From JAYQPQ01 sp038145405 (GTDB lineage Bacteria > Pseudomonadota > Gammaproteobacteria > Pseudomonadales > GM7GCV1): a stretch of DNA of 64,000 bases. The notes beneath the pieces are model-generated. The model was not told where the DNA came from. It did no database searches and saw only the letters and a list, made by a program, of their open reading frames with translations. The stretch is taken from the NCBI GenBank assembly GCA_038145405.1, contig JAYQPQ010000001.1, forward strand, positions 17,311 to 81,310. The letters run 5' to 3'. Made by a program: the position numbers and the translations under genes. Below, piece after piece: positions 1-8,496 of this stretch (positions are counted from its first letter, which is position 1; every line of letters starts with the position of its first letter).

Positions 1-1198
1 CCCGGCCACATTGCTCGCTTAACTGCGCGCTGCCCAGCAATCGCACTACCGCATAACCTAGCTCAGCAGCCGTTTTAACCGGAATCAGGCCACCGGCATC
101 CTGCAGGCGCTGGCGAATATCCTGAAAATTGAAGGTATGCGGGCCGCTGAGCACGGGCAGGGCCCAAGCCGCCGGCTCGATGAGATTGTGCCCGCCACGC
201 TTGACCAGACTACCACCGACAAAGGCCAGATCGGCTCCACCCAGCATGGCTGGCAGCTCGCCGAGCAGATCGGCTACCACAATGCGGGCATGGCTCGACA
301 CCTTGCCGCGCACCTGGGTCTGGCGCACCGTCTCCATGCCGCTTTCGTGCACCAGCGCGCTAACCTCATCGAATCGTTCCTGATGCCGGGGAACCAGAAC
401 CAGCAGCGCCTCGGGAAACTTTTTTAGCACGCGTCGATGCGCCTCGATGACTTGCTTTTCTTCGCCCCGATGCGTCGAGGCGGCAATCCAGACCGGGCGC
501 TCCCGGCCCCAGCAATCGCGATAGTCGGCCGCACGACGCCGCAGCGATTCGTCGGGGCTGACATCAAACTTGATGCTGCCGCCGACGTGCACGTGCTGCT
601 CGTGCGCGCCCAGTTGGATAAAGCGCTGCCGCTCGACCTCGGTCTGGGCAATGATCAGATCAAGCTCGCGCAACATGGTGCGGGCAAAGCGTCCCAGATA
701 GCGGTAGCCGCGCGCCGAACGCTCTGACAAGCGCGCGTTGGCCAGCACCGTGGGAATATCGCGCTTCCAGCAGTTGTGCAACAGATTGGGCCAGAGTTCG
801 GTCTCCAGCAATACCGCCAGCGTCGGCTGGGTGCGATCGAGGAAGCGCGCAGTGGCACCCGGCATATCGATCGGCAGATAGGCCTGCTCGACGCGATGGC
901 CAAACAGACTGAACACCTGGGCGAATCCGGTCGGCGTGGTCGAGGACACCAGCACCCGATCGACTGTCTCTTCAGCCAGAAACAGGCGAATCAGGCCTGC
1001 CGAAGCGATGGTCTCTCCGACCGACACGCAGTGAAACCAGACGCGCTGATTGACTTTTACGAGTTCGGCGCCAAAGCCGAGCCGCTGCGGAATCTCGTCG
1101 AGGTAGGCCGGGTTGCGACGCGCCTTGACCAACAGACGAGCCAGCGCCAGGGGTGTCAGCGAATAGGTGAGAGCGGAGTAGAGATTGCGCACCAGCAT
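1..1198 (-). CDS. waaA: 3-deoxy-D-manno-octulosonic acid (Kdo) transferase, 3' end beyond window
   Basis: Inner-membrane glycosyltransferase of family GT30 that adds Kdo to lipid A precursor on the cytoplasmic face. The reverse strand reads without a stop from an ATG at 1198 to the left edge, about 399 codons of the usual ~425, so only the C-terminal tail is missing. The start MLVRNLYSALTYSLTPLALA, the segment VWFHCVSVGETIAS, the TELWPNLL stretch and the late AFVGGSLVKRGGHNLIEPAA stretch are all characteristic of WaaA/KdtA. The ATG lies one base after the TAG of fbpB, which suggests translational coupling to an iron-transport operon, an unusual neighbour for this gene. Family assignment is firm; co-transcription is inferred from spacing. 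Confidence 0.93.
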   Translation of the reverse strand, partial: MLVRNLYSALTYSLTPLALARLLVKARRNPAYLDEIPQRLGFGAELVKVNQRVWFHCVSVGETIASAGLIRLFLAEETVDRVLVSSTTPTGFAQVFSLFGHRVEQAYLPIDMPGATARFLDRTQPTLAVLLETELWPNLLHNCWKRDIPTVLANARLSERSARGYRYLGRFARTMLRELDLIIAQTEVERQRFIQLGAHEQHVHVGGSIKFDVSPDESLRRRAADYRDCWGRERPVWIAASTHRGEEKQVIEAHRRVLKKFPEALLVLVPRHQERFDEVSALVHESGMETVRQTQVRGKVSSHARIVVADLLGELPAMLGGADLAFVGGSLVKRGGHNLIEPAAWALPVLSGPHTFNFQDIRQRLQDAGGLIPVKTAAELGYAVVRLLGSAQLSEQCGR

Positions 1199-1199
1199 A

Positions 1200-2789
1200 C
1201 TAGTGATAATGCAGTCGACGCGACTGCACAATCAATAGAATTACCGGCAGGATACTGACCGCGACTAGGACCAGGGCAGGGCTTGCCGCCCAGTGCCATT
1301 GGCTCTCGCCGGTCAGTTCGTAGATGCGTGTTGCCAAAGTATCCCAACCGAAGGGACGCAGCAGCAGGGTGGCCGGCATCTCCTTCAGCACGTCGACAAA
1401 GACCAGCAAACAGGCAGTCAGCGCAGCCGGGCTGAGCATGGGTAGGTAAAGACGCCAAACAATGGCCGGGCGACTGGCGCCCATGAGTTGCGCCGCCTCA
1501 GGCAAACTAGGCCGGATGCGCTCTAGGCCGGAAGCCAGGGGACCATAGGCGGGACGGATAAATCGAACCATATATGCCAGCATCAAACCTGTAATGGAAC
1601 CCACCAGCAGCGGCTGGTGCGAGCGTCCCAACCAATCGCCGAGACCAATCCAGAAAGCATCGATGGGTCCGGCCAGACTCACCACGGCTACCGCAAGCAC
1701 CGAACCCGGCAGCATGTAGCCCAGATTGGCCAGGGCAGCCCAGCCTTTGCCGGAGGGAGTCAGCCGGGAGCCACTTGCCAACAGCAAGGCCAGTGTCACG
1801 ATCATAACAGCGGCGCCACCTGCCAAAACAAAACTATGTCCCATTAACGCAATCAGCCGAGCATCGAATTGGGGCGATGCCCAACACCACAAAAGCAGCT
1901 GCAGCAATGGCATCGCCACTGCTAACAGCAACACCAGCAGGCACCAGGCAGTAGCCAGCCAACCGCGCCATCCCGCCAGCACATAACGATCCGTCTGCTT
2001 GCGTGCGCCCTGCTCCACCCGTGCTCGTCCACGGCTCCAGTATTCGAGGCCCAGCACCAGCACGACAAACCCGAGCAGCAGGGTCGAAAGCTGGGCCGCT
2101 GTCGCAATGCTGAACAGACTGATCCAGGATTTGTAGATGGCCGTGGTGAAAGTGTTGTAGTTGAATATGGAAACCACGCCGAAATCAGCCAGTGTTTCCA
2201 TCAGGGCTAGCGCCAGGCCGGCCATAATGCCGGGGCGGGCCATGGGCAACCCTACTCGCCAAACGCTTTGCCAGCTGCTGGCGCCAAGTGAGCGCGCCGC
2301 GTCCAGCGCCTGACGGCCTTGCAACAGCAAAATATTTCGCGTCAACAGGTAGACGTAGGGATAGAGAACGGCGGTCATGACCAGCACCACCACCCACGGC
2401 TGACGCACATCGAGCGGCCGCTGCAGACCCAACCAATGCATCAGCAGCTGCTGGATTGGACTACCGAAATCAAAGATACCCAGGACGACGAAGGCCAGCA
2501 CGTAGGGCGGCATCGCTAACGGCAGAACAAGGGCCCAGTCCAGCCAGCGCCGGCCCGGGAAGTCGTACAGTGCGGTGAGCCAGGCCAACGATACGCCCAA
2601 TAGCACAACCCCCAGACCCACGCCGATTAATAGGGTCAGCGAGTTGGCAACCAGTTCGCCGAGCTGGGTATTCACTAGGTGACGCCAAACCTGGGTATCC
2701 GGGTGCAGCCAGGTGGACAGCAGAAAGCCGATCGGCAGCACCACGAGCAGTGCAGCCAGCACACCGGGAAGCGTCCAGAGTTGCCGCAC
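1200..2789 (-). CDS. fbpB: Iron(III) ABC transporter, fused permease
   Basis: Inner-membrane permease of a ferric-iron importer of the FbpABC/SfuABC type. At 529 aa it is a tandem fusion of two permease domains, about 12 membrane helices. Each half carries the EAA loop that docks the ATPase: ARSLGASSWQSVWRVGLPMA near residue 170 and AAQLMGASRPAIVWRLYLPM near residue 435. The start codon is GTG, 20 bases after fbpA. No fbpC ATPase gene lies in the cluster, so the energising subunit must be encoded elsewhere. Metal specificity is inferred from the neighbouring binding protein and the Fur-like site upstream of it. Confidence 0.93.
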   Translation of the reverse strand: MRQLWTLPGVLAALLVVLPIGFLLSTWLHPDTQVWRHLVNTQLGELVANSLTLLIGVGLGVVLLGVSLAWLTALYDFPGRRWLDWALVLPLAMPPYVLAFVVLGIFDFGSPIQQLLMHWLGLQRPLDVRQPWVVVLVMTAVLYPYVYLLTRNILLLQGRQALDAARSLGASSWQSVWRVGLPMARPGIMAGLALALMETLADFGVVSIFNYNTFTTAIYKSWISLFSIATAAQLSTLLLGFVVLVLGLEYWSRGRARVEQGARKQTDRYVLAGWRGWLATAWCLLVLLLAVAMPLLQLLLWCWASPQFDARLIALMGHSFVLAGGAAVMIVTLALLLASGSRLTPSGKGWAALANLGYMLPGSVLAVAVVSLAGPIDAFWIGLGDWLGRSHQPLLVGSITGLMLAYMVRFIRPAYGPLASGLERIRPSLPEAAQLMGASRPAIVWRLYLPMLSPAALTACLLVFVDVLKEMPATLLLRPFGWDTLATRIYELTGESQWHWAASPALVLVAVSILPVILLIVQSRRLHYH

Positions 2790-2809
2790 CGGGGCGAGTC
2801 CGGCCTGAA

Positions 2810-3835
2810 TTAACGGTAGCCGGCGCGGTCCATCAGCATGACCGCCTCGGACTGCAGCTGGCCCAGTCTCTCCACTTCCAGTTCATCCGCTGTGAACGCA
2901 CCCCAGGCCTGAACCTCGGGCACCGCTTGCACTTGCGGATTCACCGGAAACTCTCGATTGAGGCCGGCAAAAAGATGCTGCGCTTCGGGTTGACTCAACC
3001 ACTCGATCAGCTGTTGGGCAAGCTGCGGATGGGGTGCCGTGCGCACCACGCCGGCTCCGGACACATTGATATGTACGCCGCTGCTGTCCTGGTTGGGCCA
3101 GAAAATAGCCACCGGGATATCCGGGTTATCGGCCTCCATGCGACCAAAATAGTAGGTATTCACCACCGCCACATCACAGGCTCCGGCAACGATAGCCTCG
3201 ATGGCCTGGTTGTCACTGGCGAGAGGTTCCAGGGCCAGGTTGTCGGCCCAACCGCGCACCACCTGCTCGGTAGCCTCCGCACCCAGCCGGGTCATCAGAC
3301 TGGCCACCAAAGATTGGTTGTAGACCTTTTTCGAGGTGCGCAGGCAGAGTCGACCGCGCCACTGCGGATCAGCCAGTCCCTCGTAGGAGGACAGGTTTTG
3401 CGGATTGACGCGCTCTGTCGAGTACACCAGGGTGCGGGCCCGAACCGAGAGTCCGAACCAGGTGTCGTTGGCGGAGCGCAAATGCGCTGGTACGTTTCGC
3501 TCCAGGATTTCGCTGGCAATCGGCTGGAAGGCGCCCAGCGAATCGGCATACCAGAGATTGCCGGCATCGACCGTGAGCAACACGTCAGCCGGGCTGGATT
3601 CGCCTTCGGCCTGGATGCGGGCAATCAGGGCGGCTTCCGTATCAGTGGTATAGCGCACAGCGATACCGGTCTGCTCGGTAAAGCGATCGAAGAGCGGCTT
3701 GATCAAGTAATCGGCACGTGCCGAGTAGACAGTGACCTGCGGAGCATCAACCCCCACTTCTGGCTCAGACGAGGGACTGCAGGCGGTGAGCAAGACTAGA
3801 CTAAGGCCAATAAGACGAATGCGGCAGGAAGACAT
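2810..3835 (-). CDS. fbpA: Iron(III) ABC transporter, substrate-binding lipoprotein
   Basis: Periplasmic ferric-iron-binding protein of the FbpA/FutA family, 341 aa, feeding FbpB. It opens with a lipoprotein signal peptide (LIGLSLVLLTACSPSSEPE, lipobox LTAC), so it is probably tethered to a membrane rather than free. The paired iron-ligand tyrosines of the family are visible in VVNTYYFGRM. The segment VTVYSARADYLIKPLFDRFT is the usual start of the mature domain. First gene of an fbpA-fbpB(-waaA) transcript, with a promoter and Fur-like site 30-60 bases upstream. The Shine-Dalgarno sequence is weak. Confidence 0.93.
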   Translation of the reverse strand: MSSCRIRLIGLSLVLLTACSPSSEPEVGVDAPQVTVYSARADYLIKPLFDRFTEQTGIAVRYTTDTEAALIARIQAEGESSPADVLLTVDAGNLWYADSLGAFQPIASEILERNVPAHLRSANDTWFGLSVRARTLVYSTERVNPQNLSSYEGLADPQWRGRLCLRTSKKVYNQSLVASLMTRLGAEATEQVVRGWADNLALEPLASDNQAIEAIVAGACDVAVVNTYYFGRMEADNPDIPVAIFWPNQDSSGVHINVSGAGVVRTAPHPQLAQQLIEWLSQPEAQHLFAGLNREFPVNPQVQAVPEVQAWGAFTADELEVERLGQLQSEAVMLMDRAGYR

Positions 3836-3860
3836 GAAGTGAACGCCTGATAGGTTAGGC

Positions 3861-3879
3861 GATAATGATAATGATTCCT
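3861..3879 (-). promoter_or_regulatory. Fur-box-like operator
   Basis: GATAATGATAATGATTCCT matches the 19-bp Fur consensus (GATAATGATAATCATTATC) at 15 positions, with the first twelve identical. It covers the -10 of the promoter proposed for fbpA, so iron-loaded Fur would block RNA polymerase. Context (iron-transporter operon) strongly supports the assignment. Confidence 0.82.
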
Positions 3880-3893
3880 ATTTCAATTCTCAA
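3865..3893 (-). promoter_or_regulatory. Promoter of fbpA-fbpB
   Basis: On the reverse strand TTGAGA (3893-3888), a 17-base spacer and TATCAT (3870-3865) form a good sigma70-type promoter in the 83-base gap between ubiH and fbpA. The -10 is overlapped by the Fur-like operator. Confidence 0.65.
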
Positions 3894-3918
3894 TCAGATT
3901 ATTGGCTTTTGCTTTAAC

Positions 3919-5115
3919 CTATTGCATGGCGCGGCGCGCCAGGGCGAGCTTCAGCGATTGCCAACCCGCAACCTGGCGCATGGCCTGATTGCGCACCCAG
4001 CTCAAGGCCGCCGAGGAATTGCCGAAGCCGTAGCGGAAGCCCTCCATGCTGGCCAGCATCGCCAGGTTTTCCAGCTTGCGGGCGCGCTCATAGCGCCGCA
4101 GCACCGTGAAGTCACCCGGCGCCAGGCCCCGGCGAGCAGCCCGCTCGAGTTCCTGATCTAAGGCGCGAATATCGCGAAATCCCAAATTGGCGCCCTGCCC
4201 CGCCAGGGGATGCAGGGTATGTGCGGCATCGCCGACCAGGCAAAACCCAGGCCGACAATAGTTTTTAGCGTGCGTCTGACGCAGTGGAAAGCCAGCGCGC
4301 GCCGTGACGCCGTCGATCCGGCCCAGGCGAACATCGATGGCTACGGCCAACCGCGCGCTGAATTCGACGTCATCCAAGGCAGCGCAGCGCGCTGCTTCGC
4401 CTGCATCAAGGGACCACACGATGGCGCTCTGATGATCGCCATCCGCGGTATCCGGCAAGGGCAGGAAAGCCAAGGGACCATGCCGGTCAAAGGCCTGCCA
4501 GGCAGTTTCGCGATGGGGCAGCTCGTGCTGCACAACCGCAACCAGGGCGGTTTGTGTCATGGATCGCGTGCGGCAGGCAATACCTGCTATTGTGCGCAGT
4601 GCGGAATCGCTACCATCGGCAGCGACGACCAGCTCGCAGTCCAGGCACTCGCCACTTTCCAGCACCAGCGATGAATAGTCGTTGGCCAGGACCAGATCGA
4701 TAACCCGCGCGGAAGGCCAGGGTTCAAGGTTGCGTTGCTCTTCAAGCCCGGCGAAAAGCGCACGCAGCAGATCGGCAACCGACAGGATAGTGCCCAGACT
4801 GGCCACGCCCAACTCATCGGCGCCAAACTCAATATGAGAGCCGCCACGGCGATCCCACACCTGCATGGCAGCATAGGTTTGCAGGCGATCCTTGGGGATG
4901 TGCTGCCAAACCTGATTCTGGGTCAGCCACTCGACTGACCCGGGTGTACAAGCGATAACACGGGCGTCGAAAGCGGTAACTTCCTGCGGAGGCCGCAGCG
5001 GGCCCTGATCGATCCAGAGTAGACGTCGTGTGGGGAAGCGGCGCGCCAGTGTCAGCGCCATGGCTGCGCCCACCGGACCGGCACCGACAACGGCCAGGGG
5101 CAGCATAGCGGTCAT
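3919..5115 (-). CDS. ubiH: 2-polyprenyl-6-methoxyphenol hydroxylase (UbiH/UbiF/VisC family FAD monooxygenase)
   Basis: FAD-dependent ring hydroxylase of ubiquinone biosynthesis, 398 aa. The N-terminus has the dinucleotide-binding motif VVGAGPVGAAMALTLARR; FDARVIACTPGS is the family's early conserved segment; the FAD ribityl motif is CLVGDAAHTLHPLAGQGAN with LGFRDI following, near residue 300. It overlaps pepP by four bases (ATGA), the same ygfB-pepP-ubiH order as in E. coli, which favours UbiH over UbiI/UbiF. No second hydroxylase gene (ubiI) follows it here; fbpAB sits there instead. Confidence 0.88.
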   Translation of the reverse strand: MTAMLPLAVVGAGPVGAAMALTLARRFPTRRLLWIDQGPLRPPQEVTAFDARVIACTPGSVEWLTQNQVWQHIPKDRLQTYAAMQVWDRRGGSHIEFGADELGVASLGTILSVADLLRALFAGLEEQRNLEPWPSARVIDLVLANDYSSLVLESGECLDCELVVAADGSDSALRTIAGIACRTRSMTQTALVAVVQHELPHRETAWQAFDRHGPLAFLPLPDTADGDHQSAIVWSLDAGEAARCAALDDVEFSARLAVAIDVRLGRIDGVTARAGFPLRQTHAKNYCRPGFCLVGDAAHTLHPLAGQGANLGFRDIRALDQELERAARRGLAPGDFTVLRRYERARKLENLAMLASMEGFRYGFGNSSAALSWVRNQAMRQVAGWQSLKLALARRAMQ

Positions 5116-6452
5116 CCCGCCATCAGGGCTTCGATTTCGCCCGGCTTTTTAACCACTGCACTGGTGAGAATCTCTCGGCCGGTCTTGCGCAGGACCACGT
5201 CGTCCTCGATGCGAATACCGATACCGCGCCAGCGCGCCGGCACACTGGTGTCGTCCTGGTGCACGTAAATGCCCGGCTCGATGGTGGTCACCATACCGTG
5301 TTCAAATTCGCGCCATTCGCCCGCGGATCCATCGACCTTGTAATCGCCGACATCGTGCACATCCATGCCCAGCCAGTGGCCGGCGCGATGCATGTAAAAG
5401 CGGGTATAGGCGCGCTCTTCGATAACCTGATCCAGCTTGCCCTTAAGCAGCCCCAGATCGAGCAACCCCTGCGCGATAACCTGCACGCTGGCCACGTGCG
5501 GCTCGATAAAGCGACGCCCGACCTGACAGGCATCGATGGCAGCGTATTGAGCATCAAGCACAATGTCGTAGAGAGCACGCTGCTCGGCGCTGAACTTGCC
5601 GTTCACCGGAAATGTGCGGGTAATGTCAGCCGCATAGCCCTGATACTCGCAACCGGCATCAATCAGCACTAGGTCGCCGTCGCGTAGGGGGCTGCGGTTT
5701 TCAATGTAGTGCAGAACGCAGGCATTGGCGCCACCGCCGACGATGGTGCTGTAGGCTGCTGCCTCGGCACCATTCTGGGCAAACCAGTATTCGATCTCTG
5801 CCTGCAACTGATATTCGTAGAGACCGGGGCGGCAAACGCGCATGGCGCGGGTATGCGCCGCGGCAGAAATCTTCGCCGCCTTGCGCATTACCTTGAGTTC
5901 CGCCGCGGATTTCAACAAGCGCATCTCGTGCACCAGGTGATCGAGATCGACAATCTCGGCGGGCGGCGACACCCCGGAGCGCGACTGGGCGCGAATGTGG
6001 TTAATCCAGCTCGTCAGGTGCTTGTCGAGCTCGGGATAGAGACCCATGCTGTAAAACACCTTGTCCTTGCCTTCAATCAGGCCGGGCAAAATCTCGTCCA
6101 TGTCACTGATGGGGAAGGCATCGTCAGCACCATACTGGGCAATCGCGCCTTCCGGCCCGGCGCGAAAACCATCCCAGATTTCCTTGCTGCGATCCTTCTC
6201 GCGACAGAAAAACACCACCTGTCCCTGCTGGCGACCAGGAATCAGGACCAGCACCGCATCCGGCTCGGGAAACCCACTCAGATAGCTCAGGTTGCTGTCC
6301 TGCCGAAAACGGAAATGGGTATCGCGCGAGCGGATCAGTTCGCTGGCGCCGGGAATGATGGCAATGGAAGACGGCCCCATCTGCCGCATCAGGTTCTGGC
6401 GACGACGTGCGTAGTCTTCAGGTCGGACCAAAATGGGGTTGGTCGCAGTCAT
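5112..6452 (-). CDS. pepP: Xaa-Pro aminopeptidase P
   Basis: Cytoplasmic dimanganese peptidase (M24B) that removes N-terminal residues preceding proline; 446 aa, family length. An N-terminal aminopeptidase P domain (SYLSGFPEPDAVLVL) precedes the pita-bread fold. The five metal ligands are visible: Asp in LIDAGCEY, Asp in AADITRTF, His in GHWLGMDVHDVG, Glu in TTIEPGIYV and Glu in IRIEDDVVL. It shares one base with ygfB upstream and four with ubiH downstream, so the three genes are very likely one transcript. Confidence 0.95.
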   Translation of the reverse strand: MTATNPILVRPEDYARRRQNLMRQMGPSSIAIIPGASELIRSRDTHFRFRQDSNLSYLSGFPEPDAVLVLIPGRQQGQVVFFCREKDRSKEIWDGFRAGPEGAIAQYGADDAFPISDMDEILPGLIEGKDKVFYSMGLYPELDKHLTSWINHIRAQSRSGVSPPAEIVDLDHLVHEMRLLKSAAELKVMRKAAKISAAAHTRAMRVCRPGLYEYQLQAEIEYWFAQNGAEAAAYSTIVGGGANACVLHYIENRSPLRDGDLVLIDAGCEYQGYAADITRTFPVNGKFSAEQRALYDIVLDAQYAAIDACQVGRRFIEPHVASVQVIAQGLLDLGLLKGKLDQVIEERAYTRFYMHRAGHWLGMDVHDVGDYKVDGSAGEWREFEHGMVTTIEPGIYVHQDDTSVPARWRGIGIRIEDDVVLRKTGREILTSAVVKKPGEIEALMAG

Positions 6453-7009
6453 TAGTGGCGCTCCGGGGCGTCTTCCGCCTCGTCCTGAGCTGAAGCACGA
6501 AACAGGGCATAGAGGTTCATCACCGCCACCCGAACGTACTCGTAAAGCTCTGTGTAATAGGCTTCATTTTCATTGCTTTCGTCCACCTCCAGCGAGAGAT
6601 TGCCAATCTCTGCCAGATCGACAAGGATTTCGCGCATTTCGGCATCTTTGCTCAGTTCCGACGCTGCCAGGGTGTGGCCGAGGCCTTCCAGAAAGCCATT
6701 GCACCAGTCGGCCAGACTCTCCAGTCGGGATGCCAGCGCCCAATCGTCGTCCGGCAAAAGCAGTTCGAAGCCGAAGGTGCTGGTTTCCAGTTGGCGATAG
6801 GACTGCTGCATCAGATCGACCATCTGCCCAATCAGTTCGGGGCTTTCGCCCGACTGAATATTGAGCAGATTCTCGACGATGCGCTGTCCGCTGGAACCAA
6901 CCAGCACATGGCCGCCTACCAGGCGCCCGCACAGGTGACCGTGAATCTCGCCCAGCCTGAATTCGCCGCCTTGATCGGCCAGTTGTTGTAGCAAGGTGTT
7001 CCAATTCAT
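6452..7009 (-). CDS. ygfB: UPF0149 family protein YgfB
   Basis: Small cytoplasmic protein of the YgfB/YecA family, 185 aa from the chosen start MNWNTLLQQL. An ATG-type extension reaches 7084 but has no family similarity, while the start at 7009 has GGAG about ten bases upstream. EIHGHLCGRLVGG is the conserved family opening and WCNGFLEGLG the mid-protein motif. Biochemical role is not settled by sequence. First gene of ygfB-pepP-ubiH, divergent from the zapA unit, as in E. coli. Confidence 0.9.
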   Translation of the reverse strand: MNWNTLLQQLADQGGEFRLGEIHGHLCGRLVGGHVLVGSSGQRIVENLLNIQSGESPELIGQMVDLMQQSYRQLETSTFGFELLLPDDDWALASRLESLADWCNGFLEGLGHTLAASELSKDAEMREILVDLAEIGNLSLEVDESNENEAYYTELYEYVRVAVMNLYALFRASAQDEAEDAPERH

Positions 7010-7064
7010 TTTGAATACTCCATGCCACATTCTAGCAGCAGCACCCCACTCCTCGGGAGCAGGA

Positions 7065-7094
7065 TTGACCATGTCGGCAAGCAACGCCTATAGT
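7065..7094 (+). promoter_or_regulatory. Promoter of the ZapB-like/zapA operon
   Basis: TTGACC (7065-7070), an 18-base spacer and TATAGT (7089-7094) make a strong sigma70-type promoter in the 112-base divergent gap, about 30 bases before the start of the coiled-coil gene. Confidence 0.65.
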
Positions 7095-7121
7095 GTCAAA
7101 AATGCCGTGATATCGCGCACT

Positions 7122-7331
7122 ATGAGTGAAAAAAACCTGAAATCACTAGAAGCCAAGATCGACGAACTGATCGCTTTTTCTGCCCACCTGCGGCAGGAAA
7201 ACGAAGCGCTTAAAAAGCGCGAGTCGGGCCTGATGAAAGAGCGCACCCAACTGATTGAGAAAACCAACCTGGCGCGCCAGCGCGTCGAGGCCATGATCAG
7301 CAAGCTGAAAAACCTGCAGGAAACCCCCTAG
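7122..7331 (+). CDS. Small coiled-coil protein, TIGR02449 family (ZapB-like)
   Basis: A 69-aa protein that is almost entirely a predicted coiled coil, with a heptad-like pattern through KNLKSLEAKIDELI, LRQENEALKKRE and IEKTNLARQRVEAMI. This size and pattern match the TIGR02449 family found beside zapA in many gammaproteobacteria and resembling ZapB. The start at 7122 was chosen because the longer upstream reading (from 6996) would run across the promoter and into ygfB on the other strand. Its TAG touches the ATG of zapA directly. A role in Z-ring organisation is inferred from position and fold. Confidence 0.8.
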   Translation: MSEKNLKSLEAKIDELIAFSAHLRQENEALKKRESGLMKERTQLIEKTNLARQRVEAMISKLKNLQETP

Positions 7332-7646
7332 ATGGCATCCTCCAACCAGACCGTGACCATCACCCTGCTCGACAAGCAGTATCAGGTCGCCTGTCCCATC
7401 GAAGAGCGCGAGGAATTGCTGGAGTCAGCCCGGGTGCTGAATCAGCAGATGCTGGATATCCGTCGCTCCGGTGCCGTCATTGGCCTGGAGCGCATCGCCA
7501 TTATGTCCGCCCTGAATATCGCGCACGAACTGGTGCGCGCGCAGAAATCTACCCAGACCGGCGACATGGTCGGCTCGGGCATCGAGCGCCTGCGCGACAA
7601 AATCGACGACGCGATTCGCGGTCTGTCTCCCAGCCTGTCCTCCTAG
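7332..7646 (+). CDS. zapA: Cell division protein ZapA
   Basis: Cytoplasmic FtsZ-bundling factor, 104 aa. The N-terminal globular part has VTITLLDKQYQVACPIEERE and SARVLNQQMLDIR, the hallmark of ZapA; the C-terminal half is helical. It follows the coiled-coil gene with no gap and precedes the 6S RNA gene, the conserved zapA-ssrS-fau arrangement. Confidence 0.93.
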   Translation: MASSNQTVTITLLDKQYQVACPIEEREELLESARVLNQQMLDIRRSGAVIGLERIAIMSALNIAHELVRAQKSTQTGDMVGSGIERLRDKIDDAIRGLSPSLSS

Positions 7647-7687
7647 AGTCGGAACTGAGGGAGTTATTCAGAACTCCCCTAGTTTGC

Positions 7688-7693
7688 TATACT
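7688..7693 (+). promoter_or_regulatory. -10 element of the 6S RNA promoter
   Basis: TATACT lies 7-8 bases before the predicted 6S RNA 5' end. The -35 region (about 7664-7670) is weak. Start-site choice is by homology to 6S RNA rather than by measurement. Confidence 0.55.
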
Positions 7694-7699
7694 GCGTGT

Positions 7700-7880
7700 G
7701 CCCTGGGGTGTTCGCCATTCCGACACGTCCTCGAGCCTATGATCTTTTCACTAGGATTCTCTCTGTCGAAGTTGTTGTGCATGTCCGCTAGACGGGAAGC
7801 CTGATACGCGTCGAGAGTCTCCACCTTGAACCGCTGGGTTCAAGGGCCAGCTCGGATAACGGCATCACCGGGGTCCTCTA
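7700..7880 (+). ncRNA. ssrS: 6S RNA
   Basis: Regulatory RNA that mimics an open promoter and sequesters sigma70 RNA polymerase. Evidence is position (between zapA and fau, the usual place), length (~180 nt) and shared blocks recalled from E. coli 6S: a 5' segment CCTGGGGTGTTCGCC, the CGAGCC block near 7732, the stem-loop CCTTGAACC-gct-GGGTTCAAGG (7824-7845), and a 3' segment GGCATCACCGGGGTCC that can pair, with a small bulge, with the 5' end. The central region is the expected large open bubble. Ends are accurate to perhaps ten bases. Confidence 0.88.
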
Positions 7881-7914
7881 TCCTCTCCCAAGGTCCATCC
7901 ATATCGGGGGATCA

Positions 7915-8496
7915 ATGGACAAGGCAAGCCTTCGCAAACAGCTTCGCCAGCAACGGCGCCAACTCAGCGCCACCGTAAGGGAACGGCACTCCCAGGCAAT
8001 TTGCCAGCACCTCGCTGCGCATACCTGGCTACGAACGGCACGCCAAATTGCCCTCTACCTTCCCAACGATGGCGAACCGGACGTCACCGGCCTGATTGCT
8101 TTACTTGGCGGCCGCAATCGGCACTATCACCTGCCTTGCCTGCGTGGCTTTGGCAAACAACATATGACGTTTGGCGCCTGGGAACCGGGCGACGAACTAA
8201 CACCCAATCGCTATTGCATACCCGAGCCGGCCATCTGCCGCAGCATTCCGCGCTGGGCCTTGTCGGTTGTCCTGGTGCCCTTGGTGGGGTTCGATGATCG
8301 GGGCAATCGCCTGGGTATGGGCGCCGGCTACTATGACCGCACTTTCCAGCTGCGCCGCGACAATCGGCGCAGCCTGCCGAGGCTGATAGGCGTTGCTCAC
8401 GATTTTCAGCAGCTGGAATCCCTGCCTTCCGATCCCTGGGATATACCGCTCGACCTGGTGGTCACCAACCAGGGGTTGGTGCAGATCGCGCGCTAA
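7915..8496 (+). CDS. fau: 5-formyltetrahydrofolate cyclo-ligase
   Basis: Converts 5-formyl-THF to 5,10-methenyl-THF using ATP (YgfA); 193 aa. The N-terminal LRKQLRQQRRQLS, ALYLPNDGEPD and the C-terminal ATP/folate loop LGMGAGYYDRTF are family signatures. It follows 6S RNA as in E. coli, where the two are co-transcribed and processed; the same is likely here because no promoter stands out in the 35-base gap. It ends in a four-base convergent overlap with ilvA. Confidence 0.93.
   Translation: MDKASLRKQLRQQRRQLSATVRERHSQAICQHLAAHTWLRTARQIALYLPNDGEPDVTGLIALLGGRNRHYHLPCLRGFGKQHMTFGAWEPGDELTPNRYCIPEPAICRSIPRWALSVVLVPLVGFDDRGNRLGMGAGYYDRTFQLRRDNRRSLPRLIGVAHDFQQLESLPSDPWDIPLDLVVTNQGLVQIAR

Noticed and set aside
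2750..3799. 349-codon open frame on the plus strand
   Set aside because: Lies wholly antisense to fbpA and has no family features; long antisense frames are expected from the GC-skewed codon third positions of real genes here.
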